A stretch of 40,266 nucleotides of DNA from DASYAE01 sp036501535 (GTDB lineage: Bacteria; Actinomycetota; Actinomycetes; Streptomycetales; Catenulisporaceae): NCBI GenBank assembly GCA_036501535.1, contig DASYAE010000152.1, positions 1 through 40,266 of the forward strand. The letters run 5' to 3'. The position numbers and the translations under genes were made by a program. Each line of letters opens with the position of its first letter. Within the stretch, counting starts at the first letter, position 1. Shown in pieces: positions 33,150 to 39,855 of the stretch. The notes under the pieces are model-generated. The model searched no databases, was not told where the DNA came from, and saw only the letters and a list, made by a program, of their open reading frames with translations.

Positions 33150-33235
33150 AGAATATCCATCACAAAGGGGCACCATCCGGGAATCCGGGACGCCCGCTTT
33201 TCAGGTCTCTTTCACCTGGCAAAGGAGATGGCAGT

Positions 33236-33448
33236 ATGGAGAACACGTCCGTGAAGCCGAGCTGGCTGCGTCGGATGACCCGCCGGGGCGTCGTGGTCGG
33301 CGCGACCTCGATCGTCGCGATCGGGGCCGCGGCCGCGATCGCCTCCCCCGCTTCCGCCGCCGAGACGAAGCAGGCCAGCCAGCCGGCGGTGTGTGCGATC
33401 GCGACGGCCGGACTCGGCGACCTGGTCGCTCAGCCCGCCTGCGTGTAG
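33236..33448 (+). CDS. small secreted two-cysteine peptide precursor
   Basis: A 70-residue precursor with a strong AAAGGAG ribosome-binding site eight bases upstream. The leader has WLRRMTRRG, then a hydrophobic stretch VVVGATSIVAIGAAAAIA and a clear ASPASA-AE cleavage site after residue 41. The predicted mature peptide is 29 residues, with Cys at positions 12 and 28 and a Cys-Val C-terminus. It is followed by a perfect 12-bp terminator, so it is a free-standing unit. Next to it, convergent, are a LuxR-type regulator and further left a gene for an adenylate-forming enzyme. It could be a signal peptide hormone, bacteriocin or small structural peptide. I do not recognise a family. Confidence 0.7.
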   Translation: MENTSVKPSWLRRMTRRGVVVGATSIVAIGAAAAIASPASAAETKQASQPAVCAIATAGLGDLVAQPACV

Positions 33449-33475
33449 TTTCTGCTCGAAGAGCATTCCGTAAAC

Positions 33476-33515
33476 GCGGGCGGCTTCCAGCCACTCCAGC
33501 TGAGAAGCCGCCCGC
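33476..33515 (+). terminator. terminator after the small peptide gene
   Basis: GCGGGCGGCTTC (33476-33487) and GAAGCCGCCCGC (33504-33515) form a perfect 12-bp stem with a 16-base loop, 27 bases after the peptide stop and before the convergent regulator gene. Confidence 0.85.
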
Positions 33516-33580
33516 ACTCACATATTCGGCAGCCAGTCATCCCAACGAGGTAATCGCGATAATTCCAGCCGCGGAGTGAC

Positions 33581-34567
33581 TCACAACCAGCCGCGCTGGG
33601 CAGCTCTCAGGCCCGCCTCGAAACGGCTGGCCGCGCCCAGGCGTTCCATCAGCCCCGCCATCTGGCGACGCACCGTCCGCGCGGAGACGCCCAGGCGGTT
33701 TCCGGCGGCCTCGTCGGTCATTCCGGTCGCGAGCAACTTGAGCAGGTCCCGTTCCACCACCGTCAGTCCGTCGTTCGGCGCCTTCAGGGAGGCGGCACCG
33801 AGCGGCACGGCCGTTTCCCACGCGCGCTCGTAAATCACGACGAGCGACGCGACGATCGCCGGCTCGCGGGTGCACAGTGCGCCGAGCCTGGTATTGGCCG
33901 GATCGATGGGAACGACCGCGGTGCTCCGGTCGAAGACGAGCAGGCGCGGCGGCAGGAGCGGGGCCGTGCGCACCTGGCCGCCGAGATCCGTCAGCCAACG
34001 CGCATATGCGTACGTGTCCGGATCATTGCGCACGCTGTCCTGATAGAGCGTCAGAATCGACACACCCCGCGCGAGCGCTTCGCTGTCGAGAGGGCGGGAC
34101 GCGTCAAGGCTCTCCTTCGACTGCGCCCCGCCCGGCATGACGGACACGCACTCGAAGGACACCTCCCGGGCCAGGCGTTCCAAGCAGTCGAGGACGGCGT
34201 CCATTCCCACAAGGTGCTCAGACGCCTGACCCAGCTCGGTCCTCAACTGGGCGTACTCGGTGATGCTCTGGGAGACGGCGGCCCTGCGGTCGGCCAGCCG
34301 CCGCTGCTGCTCGGCCAACTCGGCCTCCTGCTGCTGGAGCAGCGCGCCGAGCCCGATGTCCGGGCTGACCGCACGCAGCTGGCCGGGCCGGTCACGCGAT
34401 TCGCGCATGAGCGAGAACCGGACGAGTTCGTCCAGCCCGGACCGCACCTCCCGGTGGTCGGACAGGCCCAAGGACTGTGAGAGCTCTGCGACGCCGAGGC
34501 CGGGCTCGGCGAGCATCGTGGCGTAGATCCGGTCCGCGGTCTGGCTGAGTCCAAGCTCTTGCAGCAT
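33581..34567 (-). CDS. TrmB-like/LuxR-type transcriptional regulator
   Basis: A 328-residue regulator with two DNA-binding regions. The N-terminus, LQELGLSQTADRIYATMLAEPGLGVAELSQSLGL, is a TrmB-like winged helix; a helical linker QQQEAELAEQQRRLADRRAA follows. The middle (~120-250) resembles the phospholipase D-like sensor fold of TrmB relatives (LYQDSVRNDPDTYAYARWL, TAPLLPPRLLVFDRSTAVVPID). The C-terminus is a LuxR/GerE helix-turn-helix: LTVVERDLLKLLATGMTDEAAGNRLGVSARTVRRQMAGLMERL. AGGGAAG precedes the ATG. It converges on the small peptide gene and lies downstream of the adenylating-enzyme gene, 229 bases away, with a repeat between. It may control either neighbour; the ligand is unknown. 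Confidence 0.88.
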   Translation of the reverse strand: MLQELGLSQTADRIYATMLAEPGLGVAELSQSLGLSDHREVRSGLDELVRFSLMRESRDRPGQLRAVSPDIGLGALLQQQEAELAEQQRRLADRRAAVSQSITEYAQLRTELGQASEHLVGMDAVLDCLERLAREVSFECVSVMPGGAQSKESLDASRPLDSEALARGVSILTLYQDSVRNDPDTYAYARWLTDLGGQVRTAPLLPPRLLVFDRSTAVVPIDPANTRLGALCTREPAIVASLVVIYERAWETAVPLGAASLKAPNDGLTVVERDLLKLLATGMTDEAAGNRLGVSARTVRRQMAGLMERLGAASRFEAGLRAAQRGWL

Positions 34568-34720
34568 GTTCCGTCTTCCCTCGTCCGCTGACCCGCCATC
34601 GCTCAGACCTGTGTCAATCCCAGTATTCAGCCCCGTTGACGGTCTGACTCCATGCTGGCCCTTCCAGACAAGACAGCGTACTGGTTCGGATCACCCGGGG
34701 GAAGGAAGCGCGATCAAGGG

Positions 34721-34753
34721 CACGGTGCCGCCACGGTGCCGACACGGCGCCGG
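34721..34753. repeat. three tandem 11-bp CACGGTGCCG repeats
   Basis: CACGGTGCCGC, CACGGTGCCGA and CACGGCGCCGG are consecutive 11-base units in the gap between the adenylating-enzyme gene and the LuxR-type gene. The phasing of one helical turn suggests a multi-site operator, possibly for the regulator's own promoter. The gap (34568-34796) has no gene. Confidence 0.5.
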
Positions 34754-34796
34754 CAGCGTGCCCGGACGAGGCCCGGACGGGGCCTGGAGACCCGAA

Positions 34797-36107
34797 TCAG
34801 TAGTTGTAGACGTCGCCCAAATCGCCCGGTCCGTGCAGGACCACCTCGACTCCGTCCGGAATCGCGTCCTGGATCCGCTGCCTCGTCAAGGCGGACTCGG
34901 CATCCCAGACCGCCGGGGCGCTGCGCAGTTCGACCCGCAGCCGTACTCGATCACCCGACTCCAAGATGAAGCGCGGGCTCGCCGCGTCGTCGTACTCCCG
35001 GCCGGAGACGCCCAGGCGGCCCGGCAGGACCCGGTTGAGCTCCGGAAGATCGTCCAGCGCGGGGAAGACGTCCGCCGGGCAGATCCACTGACCAGTGTCC
35101 GACCTGCGCGCGCAGTGCTTCTGCCGGCCCAGCGGACGGAATCCGCCCTCGCCCCAGCGCGGGCACCGGTCCGGGGCGAGTTCGACCAGGTCGCCGGGAA
35201 CGTAGCGGACCCGCGGCTCGACGGTGACGAACGGATGGAAGCCGGTGACCGCCAGGGCGCCCCGCCCGCCGGGCCGAACCGGCTGCCAGCCGGCCTCCTC
35301 GTCGAGGACTTCGGCGAGGCACATCGGAGGCATGTGGAAGTACCCGCAGTCCCGGCACTCCAGAGCGTTGCACACGGCCATCTCGGAGAACCCGTAGGCC
35401 ACGGTGACCTCCGCTCCCCACCACCGCTCCAGCCGATCCCGCCAGCGCGGGGAGAGGAAGAAGCGGCCGGCGGTGATCCGCTCGATGCCCAGGTCGTCCA
35501 CCCGCCCCCGAGTGCGCAGCAGATAAAGCGTGAGAGCCTTTATACGCTGGGCCCGTATATCAGTGATCGGCGGCAAGCCCGCATAAGCCGGATCCCTGCG
35601 CTCCAACAGCGCCGAGACCTGCGCGTAGTGCTCCGGGTTGCACAGGAAGTGGACGAGCATCGACCCGGAGAATCCGGACAGCGCCGCAGCTCCGTGCGTC
35701 GGAGCGACCAGGACCAAGGTACGGCGGGCCGCGGCGCGGGGGTCGAAGGCCGTCCGGACCGCATCGAACTCATCCGGCTGACGGAGGAACACCTTCGGAT
35801 TCCCGGTCGAACCACTCGTATAGCCGAGCACCACATTGTCCGGCGTACCCGTACGCATACTGTGCCGCGCCGCTTCCCACGCGTCCGGCTTGAGCGGAGG
35901 CAGGTCGCGCAGTATCAGCTCCGGACGACGCTGATCGAGATCCCCGGCAGGCAGCAGATCCCGATAAAACGCGCTGTGCGCTCGCAGGAACGCGAAGGTC
36001 TCACCGAGCTGTGCGGACCGGTAGTCGGCAAGCCGCCTTCCGAGGTCGGGCTCGGGCTCAGGTCCGGGCTCGGCCTTCGGGCCCGCCGCCGTCAGCGTAC
36101 TGTCCAT
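34797..36107 (-). CDS. adenylate-forming enzyme (phenylacetate-CoA ligase/LuxE-like)
   Basis: A 436-residue member of the ANL superfamily that activates a carboxylic acid as its adenylate. The ATP-binding P-loop is LGYTSGSTGNPK (94-105), the 'YG.SE' motif is AYGFSEM, and the later 'YxxGDLVEL' motif is in VRYVPGDLVEL. The organisation (no large C-terminal subdomain, RYVPGDL...SGREYDD) fits PaaK/LuxE-like ligases. A Cys-rich segment CNALECRDCGYFHM around residues 250-265 may bind zinc. ATG 36107 has GGGAG 10 bases upstream; a TTG at 36149 is an alternative. The acyl substrate and acceptor are unknown. Two small genes precede it in the same direction, separated by only 6 and 48 bases, so a three-gene operon is likely. 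Confidence 0.8.
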   Translation of the reverse strand: MDSTLTAAGPKAEPGPEPEPDLGRRLADYRSAQLGETFAFLRAHSAFYRDLLPAGDLDQRRPELILRDLPPLKPDAWEAARHSMRTGTPDNVVLGYTSGSTGNPKVFLRQPDEFDAVRTAFDPRAAARRTLVLVAPTHGAAALSGFSGSMLVHFLCNPEHYAQVSALLERRDPAYAGLPPITDIRAQRIKALTLYLLRTRGRVDDLGIERITAGRFFLSPRWRDRLERWWGAEVTVAYGFSEMAVCNALECRDCGYFHMPPMCLAEVLDEEAGWQPVRPGGRGALAVTGFHPFVTVEPRVRYVPGDLVELAPDRCPRWGEGGFRPLGRQKHCARRSDTGQWICPADVFPALDDLPELNRVLPGRLGVSGREYDDAASPRFILESGDRVRLRVELRSAPAVWDAESALTRQRIQDAIPDGVEVVLHGPGDLGDVYNY

Positions 36108-36155
36108 GACCTGTAAGCTCCCGTCCTCATGGCGAGCGAGGCCACTCAAGCCTCG

Positions 36156-36443
36156 CTAGATTTGCGCGAACCCTTCCAAAGCAACTCCGGTCGTTTCCCA
36201 GGACCGTATCCACGGGAAGTTCGAGAATGCCCGTACTGTCATGCTCCGCACGAAGGACTCGTAGTCGGAGAACACCTGACTGAGGAAGATGAAGAGCTCG
36301 ATCTCCTGCGCGCTCGCGAGGGAGGTGATGTGCTCCACTCTGTCATCGCGGCCGATATGCGCCCACACCGCGTCCCACAGGAGCTCCGCCTGCATGGCAC
36401 CGGGGGGCTTGGACGCGACGACGGTGACCCTCACGAGCAGCAT
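36156..36443 (-). CDS. small hypothetical protein (95 aa)
   Basis: A 95-residue product that reads like a compact alpha/beta domain: MLLVRVTVVASK, QEIELFIFLSQVFSDYESFVRSMTVRAF, NFPWIRSWE. GC is lower than in neighbouring genes. The size and strand pattern resemble a small carrier or ferredoxin-like fold, but no family is recognised. It starts six bases after the upstream small membrane protein gene stops and ends 48 bases before the adenylating-enzyme start. Operonic linkage suggests it works with that enzyme. Not a shadow frame: no competing coding frame is convincing here. Confidence 0.6.
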   Translation of the reverse strand: MLLVRVTVVASKPPGAMQAELLWDAVWAHIGRDDRVEHITSLASAQEIELFIFLSQVFSDYESFVRSMTVRAFSNFPWIRSWETTGVALEGFAQI

Positions 36444-36449
36444 GCCGTC

Positions 36450-36635
36450 CTAATCCCAGCCGATTCCATTGGTGGGACTCCCCGGAATGGTCGCATCCGC
36501 GACCGCGTGCGTAACCTGCATCTGCGGCAGCGAAGCCATATCACGCATCGCAATCGCCAGGAGCAGTGTCAGACAACCGACGACAAGCATGCTGACAAGC
36601 CAGACAATTCTTGGTGCCGACAGCGAACCGAGCAT
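36450..36635 (-). CDS. small membrane protein (61 aa)
   Basis: A 61-residue protein with a single membrane helix (IVWLVSMLVVGCLTLLLAIAM, ~10-30) and a short polar tail. An upstream in-frame start at 36815 gives an unlikely 60-residue extension and is rejected; the ATG at 36635 has a modest GGGG upstream. It is the first gene of a probable operon with the 95-residue gene and the adenylating enzyme. The function is unknown. The 210-base gap on its upstream side (36636-36845) should contain its promoter; no clear hexamers stand out. Confidence 0.5.
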   Translation of the reverse strand: MLGSLSAPRIVWLVSMLVVGCLTLLLAIAMRDMASLPQMQVTHAVADATIPGSPTNGIGWD

Positions 36636-36845
36636 CGCAGTACCCCTATTCTCTCTCCGCGGCACGGGAGACAACTGTCCCGGCGTCGTCAGGGCGATGC
36701 CATGTATTGTTCGGCACCCGCCCGGAACATTGAAGACCTCCAACCTGGACGGAACGGGCCTGTCCCAAGTAGGACGCCGGCCGGACTCGCCCGCCAGCCG
36801 AGCCGCCGCCCCCACTGCACCGGCGGCCGCCTGGATCCGGCGTCC

Positions 36846-37829
36846 TCAGGCCGGACCGGAAAACCCTGAGACCGGACGGCGCGTCAGCGAGTGCCGGAGC
36901 ACCTCGCCGAGGTCGGCGGCGTACACGAACTCAAGACCCTGTCGAACCTTCTCAGAGAGCTGTTCCGCCGCGGGCTCATTGCCGGACGGCATGACCAGAT
37001 ACTGCGCGTACCCGTGTTTGGCCCAGCGCACCTTGTCCTTCAGCCCAGTCACCGGCAGCAGGCTGCCATCGGCCGCCAGCCCACCGGTCACCGCCACCTC
37101 GGTACGCACCATGTGGCCATTAACGAAGGACACGAGCGCGGCAACGATCGCCGCGGCCGTGCCGGCCCACTGCGCGGGATCCGGGCTCGAGCCGTGCGGC
37201 AGGCCGCCGTATGCCAGTTCCACGTGAAGGTCCCGCTGCTCGAACCAGACACCGTCCAGCTGCGGCAGCAGCGTCCGGCCCATGGCGCGCAGAGCCGCGT
37301 ACGCCGCCTGAGCGCTCTCCTGCGCCACAGCGCTGACTGCCCCGCTCGCCTCCACCTTGCCGGTGCCGCGATACGCGTGCACGTCAAGCGGCAGCAGCTC
37401 GCCCGCCACCGGTGTCCAAACGCGGCCGAGCTGATGATCCTGCCGGTGCATGAGCCGGTCCGCGTCCGCAAGGGACTGCGTCAGGTCCACCAAGCCCTGC
37501 ATGATCCGCTGGGCGTCCGCCTCGTAGTCGACGACCACCTTGTCGCGATCGTCAGGGTCGTACCACACCGGCACGTGGTCGCCCTGGTTCTTCATCGAGT
37601 GCAGCCGAGTCAGCACGGTCGCCTCGAACGGCGCTTCCAGCCGGTCGTCCGGGACCACCCGCAGCCTCAGCTTGGCGTCGGTCCAGGTGGTGGTGATATC
37701 CGAGTCAGGCCGGAACGACTGGCGCATGCTGCCGCCCCCACCCACCGTCGTGATGGAAAGAATCTCCCCGGTCCCCTTGCATCCACTCTTGCGCAACTGC
37801 TCCAACAGGTGCTTGTGCTTGAAAAGCAC
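36846..37829 (-). CDS. Lon-like (S16) protease domain protein lacking the nucleophile Ser
   Basis: A 327-residue protein without a signal peptide. The first ~105 residues form a beta-rich domain (LRLRVVPDDRLEAPFEATVLTRL ... DHVPVWYDPDDRDKVVVDYE), a DUF3592-like fold often fused to membrane-linked proteins. From ~195 a Lon C-terminal proteolytic domain is recognisable: AAIVAALVSFVNGHMVRTEVAVTGGLAADGSLLPVTGLKDKVRWAKHGYAQYLVMP. The catalytic Lys is present (Lys264 in TGLKDK), but the 'DGPSAG' segment reads DPAQWAG, with Trp221 in place of the Ser. It is probably not a protease of the normal kind and may act as a binding module. GTG 37829 has GGGGG seven bases upstream. No partner gene is obvious. 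Confidence 0.7.
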   Translation of the reverse strand: MLFKHKHLLEQLRKSGCKGTGEILSITTVGGGGSMRQSFRPDSDITTTWTDAKLRLRVVPDDRLEAPFEATVLTRLHSMKNQGDHVPVWYDPDDRDKVVVDYEADAQRIMQGLVDLTQSLADADRLMHRQDHQLGRVWTPVAGELLPLDVHAYRGTGKVEASGAVSAVAQESAQAAYAALRAMGRTLLPQLDGVWFEQRDLHVELAYGGLPHGSSPDPAQWAGTAAAIVAALVSFVNGHMVRTEVAVTGGLAADGSLLPVTGLKDKVRWAKHGYAQYLVMPSGNEPAAEQLSEKVRQGLEFVYAADLGEVLRHSLTRRPVSGFSGPA

Positions 37830-38017
37830 ATCATCCCCCTTCCTCAGACCCTGGAAGCAAGGCTAGTGAATCGACCACGCGCCCGGAGCCTTTTCGAACT
37901 GCCGGACCTGCGCGTGGGCGAAGCGGGCGCGCCGGTCGTAACATCATCGTCCGCCTGCCGGCTGAGGTGTCTCGACCGGGATGGATTGCGGGTGGCCGGG
38001 CCCACTACGGTAACGGG

Positions 38018-38824
38018 GTGGATCGTGTCATGCAGATCGTCGAGCGTGCCAGGAAATGGGTGCACCAAGACGATCGAGTGCTCGGCGCGTTCGTCCACGG
38101 GTCTGCGGCGCGCGGTGAGGTGACGCCGCTTTCCGACGTCGACCTGATCGTGGTCGCCCGTCCCGGACGCAGGGAGGAGATCTGGGCCGAGCGTGAACAG
38201 ATCAGCCGGACCCTGCTGGGCGCCGCGGTGGTGTCAGCACACGAGGTCTCCCATCAGCGGCCGTTTCGCTGGCAGGCCCGCACCGCTGATCTGCGAATGC
38301 TCGACTTGGCGCTCGATGAGGGCGCGATCGACATGTGGCCGGGGCTGTCCGGCGACATGACCTGCCTGCTCGATCGCGGCGACCTTGACCAGCGCCGGAT
38401 GGACTGGCTCGCCAGCTACCAGCCGCCGGTGTACGACGTCGCCGCAGCCGACGACCAGACGTGGGGAATCCTGTCGTGGCTTGCCGGCGCGCTATTGCAC
38501 GGCCGGGTAGTACTGGTGCATCGCGGCATCACCGATCTGATCGGCTACCGGATCGTGCCGATCTCCGGCCGTCCCGGGTACGGGCTCGGCAGCGCCGATG
38601 AGGATGCCTCCCTGGTCGAGCGGCTTGAGAAGGCGTTACCGCACTCACTGCACCGTGCCGAGTTGGCACGCTCCCTGGAGCAATCCGCGCAGCTCTACCG
38701 CGATCTGGTGGTCGACTGGTCGATGCGAACCGGCGCCACACCGCCATCCTCGCTCTTGGCACCCGCCGTCCTCGAGGCATTGAACAAGCTGGTCACCGGC
38801 AACGGCGAACGAATCGAGTCTTGA
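38018..38824 (+). CDS. minimal nucleotidyltransferase (MNT/ANT-like)
   Basis: A ~268-residue protein of the DNA polymerase beta-like superfamily. The active-site motif is VHGSAARGEVTPLSDVDLIVV with GSAARGE (28-34) and the Asp pair Asp40 and Asp42; a later Asp in RTADLRMLDLAL is a candidate third metal ligand. Such enzymes transfer nucleotides to antibiotics, proteins or tRNA. The C-terminal half (~150-260) is helical, like HEPN-type or aminoglycoside-adenylyltransferase C-terminal domains. GTG 38018 follows TACGGT by six bases, suggesting a leaderless start; ATG 38030 with GGGGTGG upstream is the alternative. No toxin-type HEPN partner is adjacent. It is the last gene before the tRNA scar and so is probably chromosomal. 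Confidence 0.75.
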   Translation: MDRVMQIVERARKWVHQDDRVLGAFVHGSAARGEVTPLSDVDLIVVARPGRREEIWAEREQISRTLLGAAVVSAHEVSHQRPFRWQARTADLRMLDLALDEGAIDMWPGLSGDMTCLLDRGDLDQRRMDWLASYQPPVYDVAAADDQTWGILSWLAGALLHGRVVLVHRGITDLIGYRIVPISGRPGYGLGSADEDASLVERLEKALPHSLHRAELARSLEQSAQLYRDLVVDWSMRTGATPPSSLLAPAVLEALNKLVTGNGERIES

Positions 38825-38867
38825 TTTCTTGCGCACATTTTGACTTAATAGACGCAGGTCAGAGCAG

Positions 38868-38922
38868 TGCCCGAGACGGGGGTCGAACCCGTACGACCGC
38901 GAGGTCCGGGAGGTTTAAGCTC
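38868..38922 (-). tRNA. partial tRNA-Leu(TAA) 3' fragment (attachment-site scar)
   Basis: On the minus strand the sequence contains the 3' part of a class II tRNA: anticodon loop CTTAAAC (anticodon TAA) closed by GAG/CTC, a long variable arm, T-stem ACGGG/CCCGT with loop TTCGACC, and a 3' acceptor strand CTCGGGC-A. The 5' acceptor, D arm and 5' half of the anticodon stem are absent; upstream sequence does not match GCCCGAG. This is the displaced 3' fragment expected at one att site after integration into a tRNA-Leu gene. By polarity the element lies to the right and the chromosome to the left. Confidence 0.7.
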
Positions 38923-39117
38923 GATCACCCGCTGCCCGCCGATATACACGACTGTCCGTCTGTGCAGATCAGGCCAGTCAACGTATGTCGGCGGACAGCG
39001 GCGTATCAGGGCGGAATGAGACTAGAAGTGAGACTGAGCACGGAGCCGCCATTACGGCCGGCAAGCTTCCGAGGGGTTCTTGCGCAGGACGTTCGCCAGT
39101 GTCAGAGAAATCTCATG
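38923..39117. other. gene-free stretch beside the att scar
   Basis: About 195 bases with no convincing gene. It contains an inverted pair GTGTCAGAG (39099-39107) and CTCTAACAC (39120-39128), which extends into the following promoter and could be an operator or hairpin. Confidence 0.4.
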
Positions 39118-39157
39118 TTCTCTAACACTTGACAGCACAATTTCTAACAGCCATGCT
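39118..39157 (+). promoter_or_regulatory. promoter with TCTAACA direct repeats
   Basis: TTGACA (39129-39134), a 17-base spacer and CATGCT (39152-39157) end seven bases before the ATG of the next gene, predicting a leaderless message. TCTAACA occurs at 39121-39127 and again at 39143-39149, 22 bases apart and flanking the -35. These could be sites for autoregulation by the ribbon-helix-helix protein encoded next. Confidence 0.6.
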
Positions 39158-39163
39158 TGATCC

Positions 39164-39637
39164 ATGGCGACAACAGAAGTCATCTACTGCCGGGTGCCGA
39201 CATCGCTGAAAGCGCAAATCCAGGAGCGCGCCGATCAGCGCGGTGCCAAGATCGGCGCCGCCGTCACCGACCTTCTAACGCTCGGCGTCGAAGCGGAGAG
39301 CAGTGGGTTCCCGTCGCGCATGGTTGAACTCGAACACGAGCTCGCTGAAGAGAGTCGGTTGCGAGCAGAAGCCGAGCAGCAGCAGGCGGCCCTCAGGCAG
39401 GCCGTCCATGTCTGGACCGACCGCGCCTCGCAGCAGCTTGCCGACTGTCCGCACTGCAAAAAGCCCATTACCGGATCGGATCTGCTCGTAGGCAGCCAGT
39501 GCCCGGCATGCCATAAACCGCTGACACCGCTACTCACACCCGCACCGGCTGCCGGCATTGACCAGAAGGACGTTCTCATGCTGCTCGCAGCAGCCGGGCT
39601 CGTCCTCGGCATCGTGGCACTCAGCCGCGGCAAATAA
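39164..39637 (+). CDS. RHH/coiled-coil/zinc-ribbon/membrane protein
   Basis: A 157-residue protein of unusual composition. Residues ~4-42 resemble a ribbon-helix-helix DNA-binding unit: EVIYCRVPTSLKAQIQERAD, then GAAVTDLLTLG. Residues ~50-90 are a coiled coil (LEHELAEESRLRAEAEQQQ). A zinc ribbon follows with CPHC (Cys95, Cys98) and CPAC (Cys113, Cys116). The C-terminus is a membrane helix (136-153) ending RGK. It could tether DNA or a protein complex to the membrane, for example in plasmid segregation or transfer. It is the first gene after the tRNA scar and is paired with a 44-residue membrane peptide. I know no characterised family of this architecture. Confidence 0.7.
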   Translation: MATTEVIYCRVPTSLKAQIQERADQRGAKIGAAVTDLLTLGVEAESSGFPSRMVELEHELAEESRLRAEAEQQQAALRQAVHVWTDRASQQLADCPHCKKPITGSDLLVGSQCPACHKPLTPLLTPAPAAGIDQKDVLMLLAAAGLVLGIVALSRGK

Positions 39638-39665
39638 CTCATCAGGTAGAGAGGAGGTGATATCG

Positions 39666-39800
39666 GTGAGCTTCAACCAGGCAATCGAGGTGTGCAGCGT
39701 CGTCTTCGCGCTGTTGTGCGTGGGAGCCTTCCTCTCTCAGCCGACCGCCAAGAACGCGCTTCGGGCAGCCGGAGCGATTCTGCCGCTGTTCAAGGCATAG
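39666..39800 (+). CDS. small membrane peptide (44 aa)
   Basis: A 44-residue peptide with a strong GAGGAGGTGA ribosome-binding site; GTG 39666 is favoured over an in-frame GTG at 39657 that overlaps it. It has one membrane helix (VCSVVFALLCVGAFL) and a short basic-amphipathic tail ending LFKA. It lies 28 bases after the RHH/zinc-ribbon gene in the same direction, so the two are probably co-translated. The function is unknown; a partner or anchor for that protein, or a small toxin, are possibilities. Confidence 0.6.
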   Translation: MSFNQAIEVCSVVFALLCVGAFLSQPTAKNALRAAGAILPLFKA

Positions 39801-39824
39801 GAAGCACATAAGGCAACTGTGGTT

Positions 39825-39855
39825 GTCGAGACAACAGACAGTCTGTTGTCTCGAC
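39825..39855. repeat. perfect 31-bp palindrome next to the IS end
   Basis: GTCGAGACAACAGAC (39825-39839), a single A, and its exact reverse complement (39841-39855). With a 1-base centre it is a cruciform or operator-like site, or a terminator of the small membrane peptide gene. It abuts the IS66 terminus directly. Confidence 0.8.

Noticed and set aside
36129..36869. 246-codon plus-strand frame
   Set aside because: Opposite two small minus-strand genes; composition is not protein-like and no ribosome-binding site is visible. The alternative minus-strand genes fit an operon better, though confidence is moderate.
38868..38970. Complete tRNA-Leu gene
   Set aside because: The 5' acceptor strand GCCCGAG and the D arm are not found upstream of the anticodon loop, and the anticodon stem pairs for only three base pairs.
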